NCBI GenBank assembly: GCA_964017125.1
Contig: OZ024908.1
Span: 81,405,499-81,469,498 of the forward strand
Reading direction: 5' to 3'
From: Flabesymbios commensalis
Lineage: Eukaryota > Annelida > Polychaeta > Terebellida > Flabelligeridae
DNA length: 64,000 nucleotides
This document shows, piece by piece, positions 33,101 through 41,056 of this stretch; within the stretch, counting starts at the first letter, position 1; every line of letters begins with the position of its first letter. Under the pieces are notes generated by a model that was given only the letters and a program-made list of their open reading frames with translations, did no database searches and was not told the origin of the DNA. The position numbers and the translations under genes are program-made.

Positions 33101-35699
33101 TACAGGGGTACTCAGTGAAGTGAAACAGAAGGCGCTGAAGCAGCAACTGAAGGCTCACCTCACAGATCCTGACATCGCTTGTGTTACTGATCCAGCCAGT
33201 TATGAACCCGTCATGTGTCAGGATGGCGAAGTATGTGCATCTGTTCAAATCAACACTACACACTTTGGTGGTAAGTATCAATTATCAATCATTGGACTTA
33301 TCTTTAAACAACGCTTCAAATAACCTGATGGCGGAACCAAATCTATCATGATCAAAATATGAGCTGAGAGAATAGAATTAGCTTGATTAGTTGCTCAAAC
33401 TTATACAAATAAGCATATATTCTTAGATTTGACGTTATAACAATGCCTACACCAGGCTATAAAGCTCGATATGTTCATTTCTTTAACGACAAGTGTTTGC
33501 TATTTTATAAGCATACATTGTATGATTTATCATATAATAGTTTTACTTTTTATTTGTACATTGCCTACATTAAACCTTAACATGTGCAATTTCTTGAAGT
33601 ATGAATTAAAAGTGCTGTTATGTGTGAATATAGGATAGATATCATAAACCTTACAAAATATGTTTGTATAATCCATGGAGACCAAAGGGTATCTTCAATT
33701 TGAAAACATCACAATAATCTTAGTCAGCTCTTTCCGCTTCATTTAAATACTAGTAGGTATGTTATGGGTCTGAGGCAAAAATATTTTACATGTAGTTGTA
33801 TTTATATGTATATGTTTTTTCTGTTCTAGATGTCACCTTGCTGCCTGTCTGTGTGTTTACACGTGTTTTTATTTATATGTACATGTTTTTCTATTATAGA
33901 TGTCACATTGCTGCCTGTCAGTGTGTTTGCTTGTGGTTGTATTTATATGTACATGTTTTTTTCTATTGTATTTGTCACATTGCTGCCTGTCAGTGTGCTT
34001 GCTCGTGGTTGTATTATGTACATGTTTTTTCTATTATAGATGATACATTGCTGCCTGTCAGTGTGTTTGCACGTGTGTGTATTTATATGTACATGCTTTT
34101 TTCTATTATAGACGTCACATTGCTGCCTGTCAATGTATTTTGCACGTGGTTGTATTTATATGTACATGGTTTTTTTCTATTATAGATGTCACATTGCTGC
34201 CTGTCAATGTATTTAGCACGTGGTTGTATTTATATGTACATGGTTTTTTTTATTCTAGATGTCACATCGCTGCATGTGGGGTGTTTGTACATGGCTGTAT
34301 TTGAATGTACATGTTTGTTTCTATTATAGATGTCACATTGCTGCCTGTCAGTGTGTTTGCACGTGGTTGTATTTACAGGTACATGTTTTATTCTATTATA
34401 GATGTCACATTGCTTCCTGTCAGTGTGTTTGCACGTGGTTGTGTACCACAGTCTCTGATTGCGGAGGCTGAGCTGGATCAGTGTTACCATGGCGACCTAC
34501 ACGACCCGGTGATATCCGCACTTTTCCAGGACGCTAATTTCACGTACACCGATTCATCTGTGTGTTTCTGTGACGAACGCAGAAAGCCCGGATGCAACAA
34601 CAAAATGGCGGACGACATGATGGAAATGAGGCAGACGACGCCAGCCCCGACAACCACGCCACCTCGTGAGTAGCCCTACACCAAAATGTATTCTATTTGA
34701 ATGTAGCTTACACGTCTGCGTAATTTGTACACTGTTGAAGTTGTGGATGGCGTGAATGTCAAGTGTGTGAAAATTTAAAATTGATAACTTCCCAGCAGAC
34801 ACAATATGTTGAATCAATATTGGCTTAGCGTAGGTCCAACGTCGTAACCCGTGGATGGTGGACCAATGTTATACCAATATTGATTAATCATCTGCTGGGT
34901 TGGATGTGTAAAACCTCCTTTTAACCGAATAGAACAACATAGCGAAATAATACCCTCTCGTGCAAGTGTCTTCATCCTCTTAAAAATACTTTCTATTTAA
35001 AGAGTAGCAAATTAAAATATTACTTCAAATTGTTTATTTGAATTAAACACATTTCAGAATAAATTAGCCTTTATGGTTATATTTTAAATCGCGCGACATT
35101 GATCAGCCATGCATTACACAAATCAGATATTGCCATAATTATTTGAACATACATAACAAAATACACACTATGGCTGCATTTACACTCAATTAATCAACTT
35201 TGTATACCAACTATATATATGTATACACATACTTGCTTTATGCTATATGTAGCTATGGCTACATCTGAAATCACGCAAAATAACAAAATAATCAGCCATC
35301 AATGATTAGATTTTACACGCACATAATCAACCATGGCGCTACATTTGAAATACACAGAATCAGTGATATCTACACCAGTGAAACACAAATCATTTACAAA
35401 AAATATAGTGACACCAAGTGATGAATCACTTACTAACATTTCTCGAGATACGACTTTCCTCCACCCCTCTTCACAACCACGAACAGTAATCTGGCATATT
35501 ATTTTTGTTGTTCACAGCTATGTGTCTGGATAGTGCTGACGACTGCCCTGACACCAGGAACTACCTGCTGTGTAGTGGTGACTGTAAGAAGTACGTGAGA
35601 TGCCTGGACCAGGTGGTGAAGAGGTGCGGAAAGGGCAAGTGGTTTGACGAGGTAACCAGGTCCTGTAAGGCGAATTACCTCTGCTACTTCCATGAGTAA
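21103..35699 (+). CDS. Secreted protein with three Ly6/uPAR (LU) domains and a chitin-binding CBM14 domain
   Basis: Join: 21103-21160, 22128-22289, 22920-23138, 25985-26170, 30529-30732, 33070-33270, 34402-34665, 35518-35699. The total is 1,476 nt, or 491 residues plus stop. Every intron is GT-AG and phase 1. Residues 1-20 are a signal peptide. Three ten-cysteine domains follow (about 25-140, 155-272, 283-412), each with CxxC at the start, an ARGC/LRGC motif after the internal intron, and a closing CxC...CN. These are hallmarks of LU (three-finger) domains. [11 protein letters not shown] linker (422-431) leads to an eight-cysteine segment (434-487) with CBM14 spacing. No GPI signal or membrane segment is seen. 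Family knowledge suggests an extracellular protein that can bind chitin and whose LU domains bind a partner. The actual role is unknown. The identical intron phases point to duplication of a two-exon LU cassette. Confidence 0.85.
21952..22040. repeat. CAGCAAACAC-type element in intron 1
   Basis: ATAAACACAAAACATTGTATGAC and the palindromic centre (CAACGCCTTTAACGTTGG) identify a worn member of the family. The right end is GTTGTCAATGGCTCGCTTATGGG. Confidence 0.55.
22128..22289 (+). CDS. LU/CBM14 gene, exon 2 (LU1, first half)
   Basis: The acceptor is TGTTACAG at 22127 and the donor is GTAAGC at 22290. It encodes residues 21-73 with five cysteines: the opening CMSC pair, one after DPA, then GCVAC. 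Phase 1 at both ends. Confidence 0.85.
22432..22650. repeat. 30-bp minisatellite in intron 2
   Basis: About seven units of TGAGTCAAGTAGATCAGATA plus a CTCC-type spacer, followed by degenerate copies to about 22805. The 30-bp period keeps one frame open, with no gene signature. Confidence 0.9.
22920..23138 (+). CDS. LU/CBM14 gene, exon 3 (LU1, second half)
   Basis: The acceptor lies after a T-rich tract (TTACTTCAG, ending 22919) and the donor is GTAAGT at 23139. It encodes residues 75-146 with SVARGC, DPEC and the closing [10 protein letters not shown], giving the second five cysteines of LU1. Confidence 0.88.
23164..23252. mobile_element. CAGCAAACAC-family element just inside intron 3
   Basis: The ends CCCAGGAAACACAAACCATT and ATGTTTTGTGTTTACTGGG form an imperfect palindrome beginning 25 bp after the exon 3 donor. 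Confidence 0.8.
23256..23360. repeat. CTCGTACAAGTTACGATATA inverted repeat
   Basis: The left arm CTCGTACAAGTTACGATATA and the right arm TATATCGTAACTTGTACGAG enclose an AT-rich middle. The same inverted motif is found once in each unit of the 54471-61070 array (first copy near 55310-55395). Confidence 0.8.
23380..24440. repeat. ACC/ATC trinucleotide microsatellite, about 1 kb
   Basis: Long runs of CAC/ATC/ACA triplets give spurious Thr/Ile/His or Val/Met frames on both strands. A tRNA-like sequence interrupts it at 23681-23755. Confidence 0.93.
23681..23755 (+). other. tRNA-like sequence inside the microsatellite
   Basis: The 5' GACCGGT and 3' CCCGGTC ends can pair at six of seven positions. 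An A-box-like GATGGCTTAATCGG and a B-box-like GGGTTCAAATCC are present, over 75 nt. The T stem and anticodon stem do not fit a working tRNA, so a pseudo-tRNA or short SINE head is more likely. Confidence 0.45.
24441..25740. other. Intron 3 stretch rich in GGCGATG/CGCCGAT words
   Basis: From about 24590 to 25300 the words GGCGATG, CGGCGATG and CGCCGAT recur irregularly, and GGTCCCACGAG occurs twice 75 bp apart. A 138-codon frame on the + strand (25076-25492) has no recognised motif. The segment looks like an old repeat, not a gene. Confidence 0.4.
25745..25965. mobile_element. Family G element just upstream of exon 4
   Basis: It begins TTAACCCAAAAGGGTTGAAA and contains GAGACGTCTAAAGTTG, TTCAAATGAAGCAGAAAGAG and TTTGGTCTCCATGATTTATA. 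It is rearranged relative to complete copies and ends about 20 bp before the exon 4 acceptor. Confidence 0.65.
25985..26170 (+). CDS. LU/CBM14 gene, exon 4 (LU2, first half)
   Basis: The acceptor is GCTATTTTCAG, ending 25984, and the donor is GTGAGT at 26171. It encodes residues 148-208 with LECLQC, one mid cysteine and MCEEGQVCA, the last closely matching exon 6's [10 protein letters not shown] worn family G element lies directly upstream. Confidence 0.87.
26200..26330. repeat. Hairpin fragment and copy of the exon 4 end
   Basis: 26205-26255 resembles a worn family H hairpin (AAGTGTGAATCGCGGCAGCG). At about 26297-26321 the phrase CATCACTGCGAAAACCTTCGACGG repeats the last 24 bases of exon 4 with one mismatch, but is not followed by a donor. 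Confidence 0.6.
26526..28034. repeat. 1,509-bp tandem duplication, unit 1 (intron 4)
   Basis: The unit starts GACAAGCACTTGGGGG and is repeated head to tail at 28035 with only a handful of differences seen. It holds an 84-codon frame on the - strand (26755-26501) starting [10 protein letters not shown], with several cysteines and no recognised domain. It also holds a motif pair around GATCCAAGTCC / GACTTGGATC. No transposon ends are visible. Confidence 0.95.
28035..29543. repeat. 1,509-bp tandem duplication, unit 2 (intron 4)
   Basis: Second copy of the unit, ending AATAATAACAATAATAA like unit 1. Its version of the - strand frame (28264-28016) differs only at the C-terminal end, because the sequence past the unit edge differs. 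Confidence 0.95.
29545..29645. repeat. Inverted repeat, arms of about 32 bp
   Basis: AGTCATCTTCATCCGCTACA pairs with TGTAGTGGATGAAGATGACT around a small AATTGCGATAACAATT centre. It resembles the family H hairpins in length, but the arm sequence differs. Confidence 0.75.
29900..30180. mobile_element. Family H element interrupted by a CAGCAAACAC element
   Basis: Left part: GCGACCCACAACTTCAAGTG and CAAATCTTGATGTT. Right part: ACATTCGTTTCGTTCCCAAG and AAAACGACTATATATAGACG. Between them 29991-30094 is a nested element with ends CCCAGCAAACACAAAAC and GGTTGTGTTTGCTGTG. The order of insertion is therefore clear. Confidence 0.75.
30249..30396 (+). mobile_element. SINE fragment (body)
   Basis: AATGTTTCTTCCCCGCC, GGAGCCTCCGTGAC and CATCTCACCATCCT follow the SINE order. 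The head and tail are missing. Confidence 0.75.
30436..30519. mobile_element. SINE fragments: inverted body piece plus direct 3' tail
   Basis: GGGATGGTGAGATGAAGGAG (30439-30458) is an inverted SINE body word. 30470-30519 (GTGCATAAATGTGGCATACA and onward) is a direct SINE 3' end. Exon 5's acceptor AG is nine bases past its end. Confidence 0.7.
30529..30732 (+). CDS. LU/CBM14 gene, exon 5 (LU2, second half)
   Basis: The acceptor is GGTTGTAG, ending 30528, and the donor is GTATGT at 30733. It encodes residues 210-276 with VVLRGC, MDEC and [13 protein letters not shown]. The acceptor's upstream tract appears to come from a SINE tail (30470-30519). Confidence 0.87.
30780..30887. mobile_element. 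CAGCAAACAC-family element in intron 5
   Basis: The ends TCAGCAAACACGAAAAATTG and CATCGTGCTTGCTGGG enclose the centre CACCGTCTTCGATGCTGG. It starts 47 bp after the exon 5 donor. Confidence 0.8.
30888..31080. repeat. Minisatellite resembling the exon 5 / intron 5 boundary
   Basis: About five degenerate units of roughly 36 bp carry CACACAACA(A/C)GTATGTA-type words. The end of exon 5 and its donor read CACACAACACGTATGTATTA, so the units look like copies of that boundary. Confidence 0.7.
31340..31506. repeat. GGTT tetranucleotide microsatellite
   Basis: About 150 bp of nearly pure GGTT. Frames on both strands (WLVG or NQPT repeats) are artefacts. Confidence 0.95.
31721..32575 (-). mobile_element. 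Penelope-like retroelement fossil, C-terminal pieces with GIY-YIG
   Basis: On the - strand, pieces match the C-terminal half of Penelope-like elements: a CTTRNCKLC cysteine motif near 32410, a GIY-YIG nuclease start ([13 protein letters not shown], near 32250) followed by an [11 protein letters not shown] region, and an [17 protein letters not shown] motif (31800-31860). The copy is broken in several places and only part of the element is present. The NLRDLLVRS piece lies after the GIY-YIG piece, whereas family members have it before. The partial tandem copies common for this family would explain that. Confidence 0.75.
32576..33069. other. Non-coding intron 5 sequence
   Basis: No recognised feature. 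A 70-codon frame at 32703-32915 has no motif. Confidence 0.5.
33070..33270 (+). CDS. LU/CBM14 gene, exon 6 (LU3, first half)
   Basis: The acceptor is ACTCTACAG, ending 33069, and the donor is GTAAGT at 33271. It encodes residues 278-343 with MCVQC, DIAC and [10 protein letters not shown]. The spacing matches exon 4, apart from a longer lysine-rich first loop. Confidence 0.87.
33655..33785. repeat. Family G fragment in intron 6
   Basis: ATCCATGGAGACCAAAGGGT, CTTAGTCAGCTCTTTCCGC and GTTATGGGTCTGAGGC are family G words in order. It abuts the minisatellite before exon 7. Confidence 0.75.
33797..34438 (+). repeat. Minisatellite of nine ~71-bp units, each carrying a splice-acceptor-like site
   Basis: Each unit reads TGTATTTATATGTACATG, a T-rich tract, CTATTATAG, then ATGTCACATTGCTGCC and TGTCAGTGTGTTTGCACG. 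The last unit runs straight into exon 7 and supplies its acceptor and first 12 codons. Eight of nine units keep a YAG acceptor; the unit at about 33937-34007 has lost it. Unit length varies from about 68 to 73 bp, so upstream acceptors would not keep one constant frame. Confidence 0.9.
34402..34665 (+). CDS. LU/CBM14 gene, exon 7 (LU3, second half, plus Thr/Pro linker)
   Basis: The acceptor CTATTATAG, ending 34401, lies in the last unit of a 9-unit minisatellite. The donor is GTGAGT at 34666. It encodes residues 345-431 with [26 protein letters not shown] and the linker. This acceptor is preferred because it is the last one and gives the same distance to the RGC motif as in exons 3 and 5. Confidence 0.85.
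34791..34900. mobile_element. CAGCAAACAC-family element in intron 7
   Basis: The ends CCCAGCAGACACAATATG and ATCATCTGCTGGG flank a palindromic body of 110 bp. The terminal word has one change (CAGACAC). Confidence 0.8.
35518..35699 (+). CDS. LU/CBM14 gene, exon 8 (CBM14 domain and stop)
   Basis: The acceptor is TTGTTCACAG, ending 35517, and the stop TAA is at 35697-35699. It encodes residues 433-491 with eight cysteines. The core [11 protein letters not shown], then a [16 protein letters not shown] segment and YLC, fits the peritrophin-A/CBM14 pattern with its aromatic positions (Y, W, F). Confidence 0.87.
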
Positions 35700-36125
35700 C
35701 ACGACACCATGGTAACAAGACACCATTGTAACAGGACGCCATGGTAACATTACACCATGGTAACATAACAAGACACCATGGTAACGTGACACCATGGCAA
35801 TATGACACCATGGTAACAATACACCATGGTAACATGATACCATGGTAGCGTGACATCATGGTGATATGACACTATGGTAACATGACACCATAGTAACATG
35901 ACACCATGGATACGTGACACCATGGTGATATGACACCATGGTAAAAATAGACCATGGTAACATGACACCATGGTAACGTGGCACCATGTTGATATGAAAC
36001 CATGATAACATGACACCATGGTAACATGACACCATGGTAATATTACACTTTGGTAACATTGTACTATGGTAACATGTCACCATGGTAACATGACGCATGG
36101 TAAAATAACACCATGTTACAACCCA
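35700..36125 (+). repeat. ACACCATGGTAACATG minisatellite in the 3' UTR
   Basis: More than 25 units of 14-16 bp, starting right after the stop codon of the LU/CBM14 gene. Each has a self-complementary CCATGG core, so the transcript could fold many ways. It is within the predicted mRNA, because the poly(A) signal lies beyond it. Confidence 0.92.
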
Positions 36126-36184
36126 ACGTAACATGACATTTTGGTTCAGCCCTAGGGCAAAACTAGGGCAACATCACAGAGATT

Positions 36185-36240
36185 GTTGTGCTGGCTCAAC
36201 GTTGAACCAGCATTGATTCAACGTCTTGTTTCTGCTGGGA
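36185..36240. repeat. Partial CAGCAAACAC-type element in the 3' UTR
   Basis: TGCTGGCTCAACGTTGAACCAG and CAACGTCTTGTTTCTGCTGGG form the right half of a family member. Confidence 0.6.
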
Positions 36241-36422
36241 TGTGGCTACTAAGTTGTAGTTTCTCTCATTTTTGTATTGCAATAACCAACTGAAAATAAG
36301 TGTCTTAGACTTTTATTTGTGTACATTTAATGCCACTATGGTCTAATCTACTGTTGTGGTGTACTGCGTATATGTTGTAATATAATGATTCATACTTATA
36401 CTTGTGCATGGACATTACCACA

Positions 36423-36428
36423 AATAAA
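36423..36428 (+). terminator. Poly(A) signal of the LU/CBM14 gene
   Basis: AATAAA in ACCACAAATAAAGTTTGAAC, 724 bp after the stop codon. Cleavage is expected 15-30 bp downstream, near 36445. No earlier canonical hexamer was noticed in the 3' UTR. Confidence 0.65.
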
Positions 36429-36589
36429 GTTTGAACACAGCCGTTGTGCTGGTTAGTCATATTCACTATAGCATAGTATCAAAGCTACTGTGTAATGTTT
36501 ACGGAAGAACCGCATTTCGTAACCTGGTTATTTTTGTGAGGAATTTATTCGGCAAATTCCTATCCTGAATCTATTCGGAGCAGAATAGT

Positions 36590-36712
36590 TAAAGGAGCAG
36601 TCCACTGTGTAGCGAGATACATCTGTACCCAGAAAGCACCACGCTGATTACAGAGATAGAGGCGACTGGGGTAAATCAGAAACGTACATAGAGTGGTCTA
36701 TAGCTTTAATTA
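36590..36712. repeat. Dispersed repeat, copy 1
   Basis: The phrases GTACCCAGAAAGCACCACGC, GCTGATTACAGAGATAGAGG and ACATAGAGTGGTCTATAGCT recur in the same order at about 40925-41055. The family is unrecognised. Confidence 0.75.
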
Positions 36713-36757
36713 TTAACGAAAGTCTTTACTCAATCGAAATCGCTGTACCATAAACCC

Positions 36758-36993
36758 TTTACCAGCCGGTCCCGATATTTTTCTTTTTTTTTCTTTTTTT
36801 TAACACAGCAATTAGCAGCTTTTGAACATGTTAATTACAAAACGTGATATACATCAACAAGATTTCAAAATCCTTGACACTCATTTTGTCAGATCTCAAC
36901 AATTTTCACTCACTTGAAGTTGTGGATCGCGTCAGCGAGACACAACTTCAAGTGGGTGAAAATTCGAAATAAATAATTTCGCGGTTAAAGGGT
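36758..36993. mobile_element. Family H element, long subtype
   Basis: It begins CCCTTTACCAGCCGGTCCCG and ends GCGGTTAAAGGG. Near its right end is a nearly perfect hairpin (CACTTGAAGTTGTGGATCGC / GCGAGACACAACTTCAAGTG). It shares its left end with the subtype at 46423-46664. Confidence 0.75.
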
Positions 36994-38284
36994 GGTTTCC
37001 GCCATTCATGTTCACATGAAAATATGCAAATTAAAACAAATAACGCGAGAAAAGAGTCATCTCATGGCCACGTTTTCTTCGTGCATTTGCGATATACTTT
37101 TGCTTGAAGCGGATATGACGCACAGAGAGGGCTTCACCCCCGTTAGAGGCTCATCATAAACTGTCTCCGGTGTGGTGGTCCGCTTGGAAAAACTAGGGCG
37201 CGGCAAATTGGATCATAGATTGGATTGTACCTTAAGCCTGTACATGTACCTGATAATGACAAAACTCGGCCTGACAAGCTGCCACAAACATTTTATCAGG
37301 AATAAGCTGTACAAATTACTGATGCAATAGCAAAATGAGTTATATATAAAAATGTACATGAAATTATGACAGTTTGTGTCAATGGCAAAGTAGAAAATTG
37401 ATTTATGAAATCTTTACAATAGTTAGAAATTACACAATTAAAGAGAAATTGCAAACCTGTTCAAGTTAGACAACGTCAAAATAGAACACCATATGTGTGA
37501 TTTAAGTGTATAATTTAGGTGTATAGTAAGCATTATTTAAATACAGTAGTTACTGAATGAACTTTGTGTAAGGTACACAATGACATAAAAAAGTTACAAG
37601 GAAATTGTTAATTTTTTTCTAGTACCAAATACCAAACAGAAATTTCTGATATACAGTACATGACATCTCTTTATATAAAATATATTTCAATGGTGGAGTC
37701 AAACAACATATAATGACCGAAGGATGAAGGGGCGGGGTTGGAAACATTTCGAAATGCAATTTCACAGCTTACAAAATATAGTATTACCAATATATGATTG
37801 TGGTTTATGACCAGTTGGTTTTGCACTCGAGCAGAAGCTGTGCTACTCAGTCATGACTATTATACTTGAGTCCTACACAAGACGTATTCCATGTCCATAA
37901 AACCACTCATGTCTGCCATGGCCTAAAAATACTGGATCTCATTACTCTGACGATCACTTCTATTTAAAATGGAAACTTTAGTAGCTTGTCTTTAACTTGA
38001 AAACTGCACATTTAACTTTTCGACCACGTTTGCACTGAGTTGATTCATTTATTTCAACCCGCTGGAGTTTAAGAATGAATAAGGTTTCCTCAGGTAACTA
38101 AGATGAACGGAAATAACTGAATGCGATCGATTCTGTTTTTAAGATCGGGATGTCAGTTACCCCTGTTTACTGTGCATGAAGGTGTTTTCCTACATTCATG
38201 CGATAAGAGGTTCTGGACATGCATTGGGGGATTTACCAGCAGACATACCCATAGATAACTTGTTTTCTGAAAGAGGAAATATTT
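36994..38284. other. Intergenic, nothing recognised
   Basis: AT-rich sequence with no gene, LINE or SINE similarity seen. Confidence 0.5.
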
Positions 38285-38745
38285 TTAGCTACACGAAGGT
38301 GTGCGGACATTTAATTCCAGAAAAGTAGGGCCGGAAACAGAAAAGGCACCAGCACCGAACTTAGTTCTAATATGTGGTACTTTGAGCTTATTTGTTTTGT
38401 TTGATCGTAGATGTTTTACGGAGTCAACATAAACAAAGGCTAGATAAATAAGATGGCTGACCATCATTGTGACAACGAAATACGAAAGTACATAATTCGA
38501 ATTGTATTCTAAACTTGATTGGAAGTCAATATAATGATTTTATTAGAGGAATAGAACGACTAAAACGAGGAGCCTTTGTCAGTTTTGAACACGCTGCAAT
38601 TTCTGTAGATATTTAGCTGGAATTTCGTGTAATAAGGAGTTACAGTAGTCAAGTTTGCTTGTCACCAGTGCCACTGCAATTTGTTTTGCTAAAGCTAGAG
38701 GTGGACTTTTTCTGATGCGTTTAATATCTCTAATGTGATAAAATG
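38285..38745 (-). mobile_element. CR1/L2-type LINE remnant, reverse transcriptase C-terminal part
   Basis: On the - strand, from 38742 downward, the frame reads HIRDIKRIRKSPPLALAKQI, then VTSKLDYCNSLLHEIP and LQKLQRVQN. Further pieces give WLPIKFRIQFELC-like and VPHIRTKFGAGAFSVSGPTF motifs near 38310-38380. These are the thumb and C-terminal motifs of CR1/L2 polymerases. They fall in different frames, so the copy is dead. Confidence 0.85.
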
Positions 38746-39073
38746 GTTAATAAACACTGCTTTCTCATACTACAATTTATTTCACAAGTATATTTAATTC
38801 ATGTTAAATCTATAGTTCATTGTGGTCATAATATCAGACTTGTTATATTAGTTTAACACCTACAGCTGTGAGTAATTAAAATTGTAGTGTTCAGTCACTT
38901 GAAGTTGTGTTTCGCTACATCGAGCCACAGCTTCAAGTGACTGAAAATTTAGGTGATTCGTGAAATTCATGTCCCAACATATATCAGTACCTAAAAATTT
39001 AATAGATTTTTTATTGTTAACAACTGGTTATACAGGTGCTAAAAAACACACAGAATGCCCACTATGCATAAGT
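38746..39073. other. Intergenic with a family H hairpin
   Basis: At 38892-38950 a hairpin TCACTTGAAGTTGTGTTTCGC / CGAGCCACAGCTTCAAGTGA marks a family H element whose ends are not clear. Confidence 0.65.
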
Positions 39074-39269
39074 TTAACCCGTAAAGCGCTGAAATATTTT
39101 TTTATATAAACAGATAAACCAATGTTTTTTTTTAATTTGAAATCATCATAAATGTATTAGTTAGTCATTTCTTCTTCATTAGAATACCTAAGCTATGGGT
39201 ATAAATTATAAATATTTTACTCTTTCGTGCGGGATCGACTTTAGACGTCCATAGACGTCAGATTCTGAC
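39074..39269. mobile_element. Family G element
   Basis: It starts TTTAACCCGTAAAGCGCTGA, has the TAGTTAGTCATTTCTTCTTC and AAGCTATGGGTATAA middle, and ends in GACTTTAGACGTCCATAGAC and CAGATTCTGACA. The right terminus is truncated. Confidence 0.75.
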
Positions 39270-39960
39270 ATATATATAGTACAGCTACAAGCTCCACGGC
39301 TGGGCTAACTCACGTGGCGATGTCATCAGGGTAGCTACAATAATGCTAGATCAACTGTAATTATGTAGTTGGTTGTCCATCTGGATTAAAACAGTGACAT
39401 ATATAACTGAGTACACCGATGCCAATTTTATATTTATCTAATTGATGAACACGTTTATGTCTTAAAAATTATATTTTTGATACAATTAAAATTTATTGAA
39501 ACGACAGGTTCGATGTTGTCTTTCGCATGTATGTCTTCAATATTTATAATATTTCCTCAGACTATGGTTTTTTGTAAAGCAACAATTAGTTTCAATTGGC
39601 GTTTTTTTATTATTGTCATCAGCAAATAGCGATACACCTGTATCTGAGTATACATCTTGTAAACACAAGGATATGACGAATATAAATTAGGTTTTTAAGG
39701 TATAAGTGCCTTTGACGAATGCCCTCCTCCTGAATTTTTTTTTTAGAAATTAGCATTCCGGAAATTGCTTATTGTAGCCATGGCAGTATGTATTAATGAA
39801 TCAACCAGTCACAAGTTGGAAATTAACCACGTATTTAAATCATTAAATTGAAATATAACAAATTATATATGTGTGCGCGCGTTCGTGCATGTATATCATT
39901 TTATTTACACAATAGTCTTTGAAAATATATATTTGAAGAAAGCTGCAGGCATTTATTGTC
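39270..39960. other. Intergenic, nothing recognised
   Basis: No gene or repeat family seen in this AT-rich stretch. Confidence 0.5.
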
Positions 39961-40263
39961 GTTCGTTCGCTTGCTTGCTTGCTTGCTTGTTTGTTTGTTT
40001 GTTTGTTTGTTTGTTTGTTTGTTTGTTTGTTTGTTTGTTTGTTTGTTTGTTTGTTTGTTTGTTTGTTTGTTTGTTTGTTTGTTTGTTTGTTTGTTTGTTT
40101 GTTTGTTTGTTTGTTTGTTTGTTTGTTTGTTTGTTTGTTTGTTTGTTTGTTTGTTTGTTTGTTTGTTTGTTTGTTTGTTTGTTTGTTTGTTTGTTTGTTT
40201 GTTTGTTTGTTTGTTTGTTTGTTTGTTTGTTTGTTTGTTTGTTTGTTTGTTTGTTTGTTTGTT
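39961..40263. repeat. GTTT tetranucleotide microsatellite, about 300 bp
   Basis: About 70 GTTT units after a short GCTT start. It is extremely uniform, implying recent expansion. The long LFVC and KQTN frames are artefacts. Confidence 0.97.
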
Positions 40264-41056
40264 GTCCTATGGGCTACCTTCATAAAACGAGATTAAGTGG
40301 ATCTGGGTTTACAGCTTCTAGCTATTAAGATCCTTTTATTCAAAAGTTACCTACATGTACTTAACATTATTGGCAACCCATGTATTTCATTGTTCATCCT
40401 CTGTCAGCGAGTAGTCAGCATGGGGCTAGATGACATGGCGGCGATAAGACGGCCTACACTAATAGCCACCGATATAGGAGCAGTCGCGACGAGGCTTCTG
40501 CCACTGAGCTGTCATCGTTAATTTGGCTGGCGAGAACATAAAATTTTTATCAAAGGATTGACATTTAGAAACTGAAATAAAAATGAAATATATTTAAGCA
40601 TGCAAACATGTCTGGGGTGGATGTAATATAAAAAAACATATTCACAGTTATATAGAATAAAGCAACGTTTTGAACTGTCCTTCTGAAAAAAAAATAATAA
40701 GCTTTATTTGAGTATCCACAACTACTTCATCAGTACGCCTCCATAAGGCAGAACACGTTATGCTTGAAATGTCGGCGCCACCAAAAGGACAAGAAACTCT
40801 TTGTCCGCCTTTTTTCCCAACATTGATGACTATGATGCGTACATCTGCTATAATATCCTAGTTGTTGGCGCCGCATGCCGATTCATATCAGCGTCAAAGC
40901 AGGGGGACTCTTTTTCACTGAACACTTGACTGGATGGTTCACTGTGTACGAACAACGGGACACATCTGCACCCAGAATGCACCACGCTGATTATAGAGAT
41001 GGAGGCAACTGGGGTAGAGGTAAAACCAGAAACATACAGAGTGGTCTATAGCTTCA
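40264..41056. other. Intergenic with dispersed repeat copy 2
   Basis: 40925-41055 matches the repeat at 36590-36712 (CACCACGCTGATTATAGAGA and GAGTGGTCTATAGCTT). Nothing else recognised. Confidence 0.6.

Noticed and set aside
33796-34304. Open frames over the array before exon 7 (129 and 75 codons)
   Set aside because: They are translations of the repeated intron/exon boundary. The acceptor logic and LU domain spacing support only the last unit as coding.
39843-40328. Long LFVC or KQTN repeat frames of over 100 codons on both strands
   Set aside because: They lie wholly in a GTTT microsatellite. A tetranucleotide with no stop in any phase gives such frames automatically.
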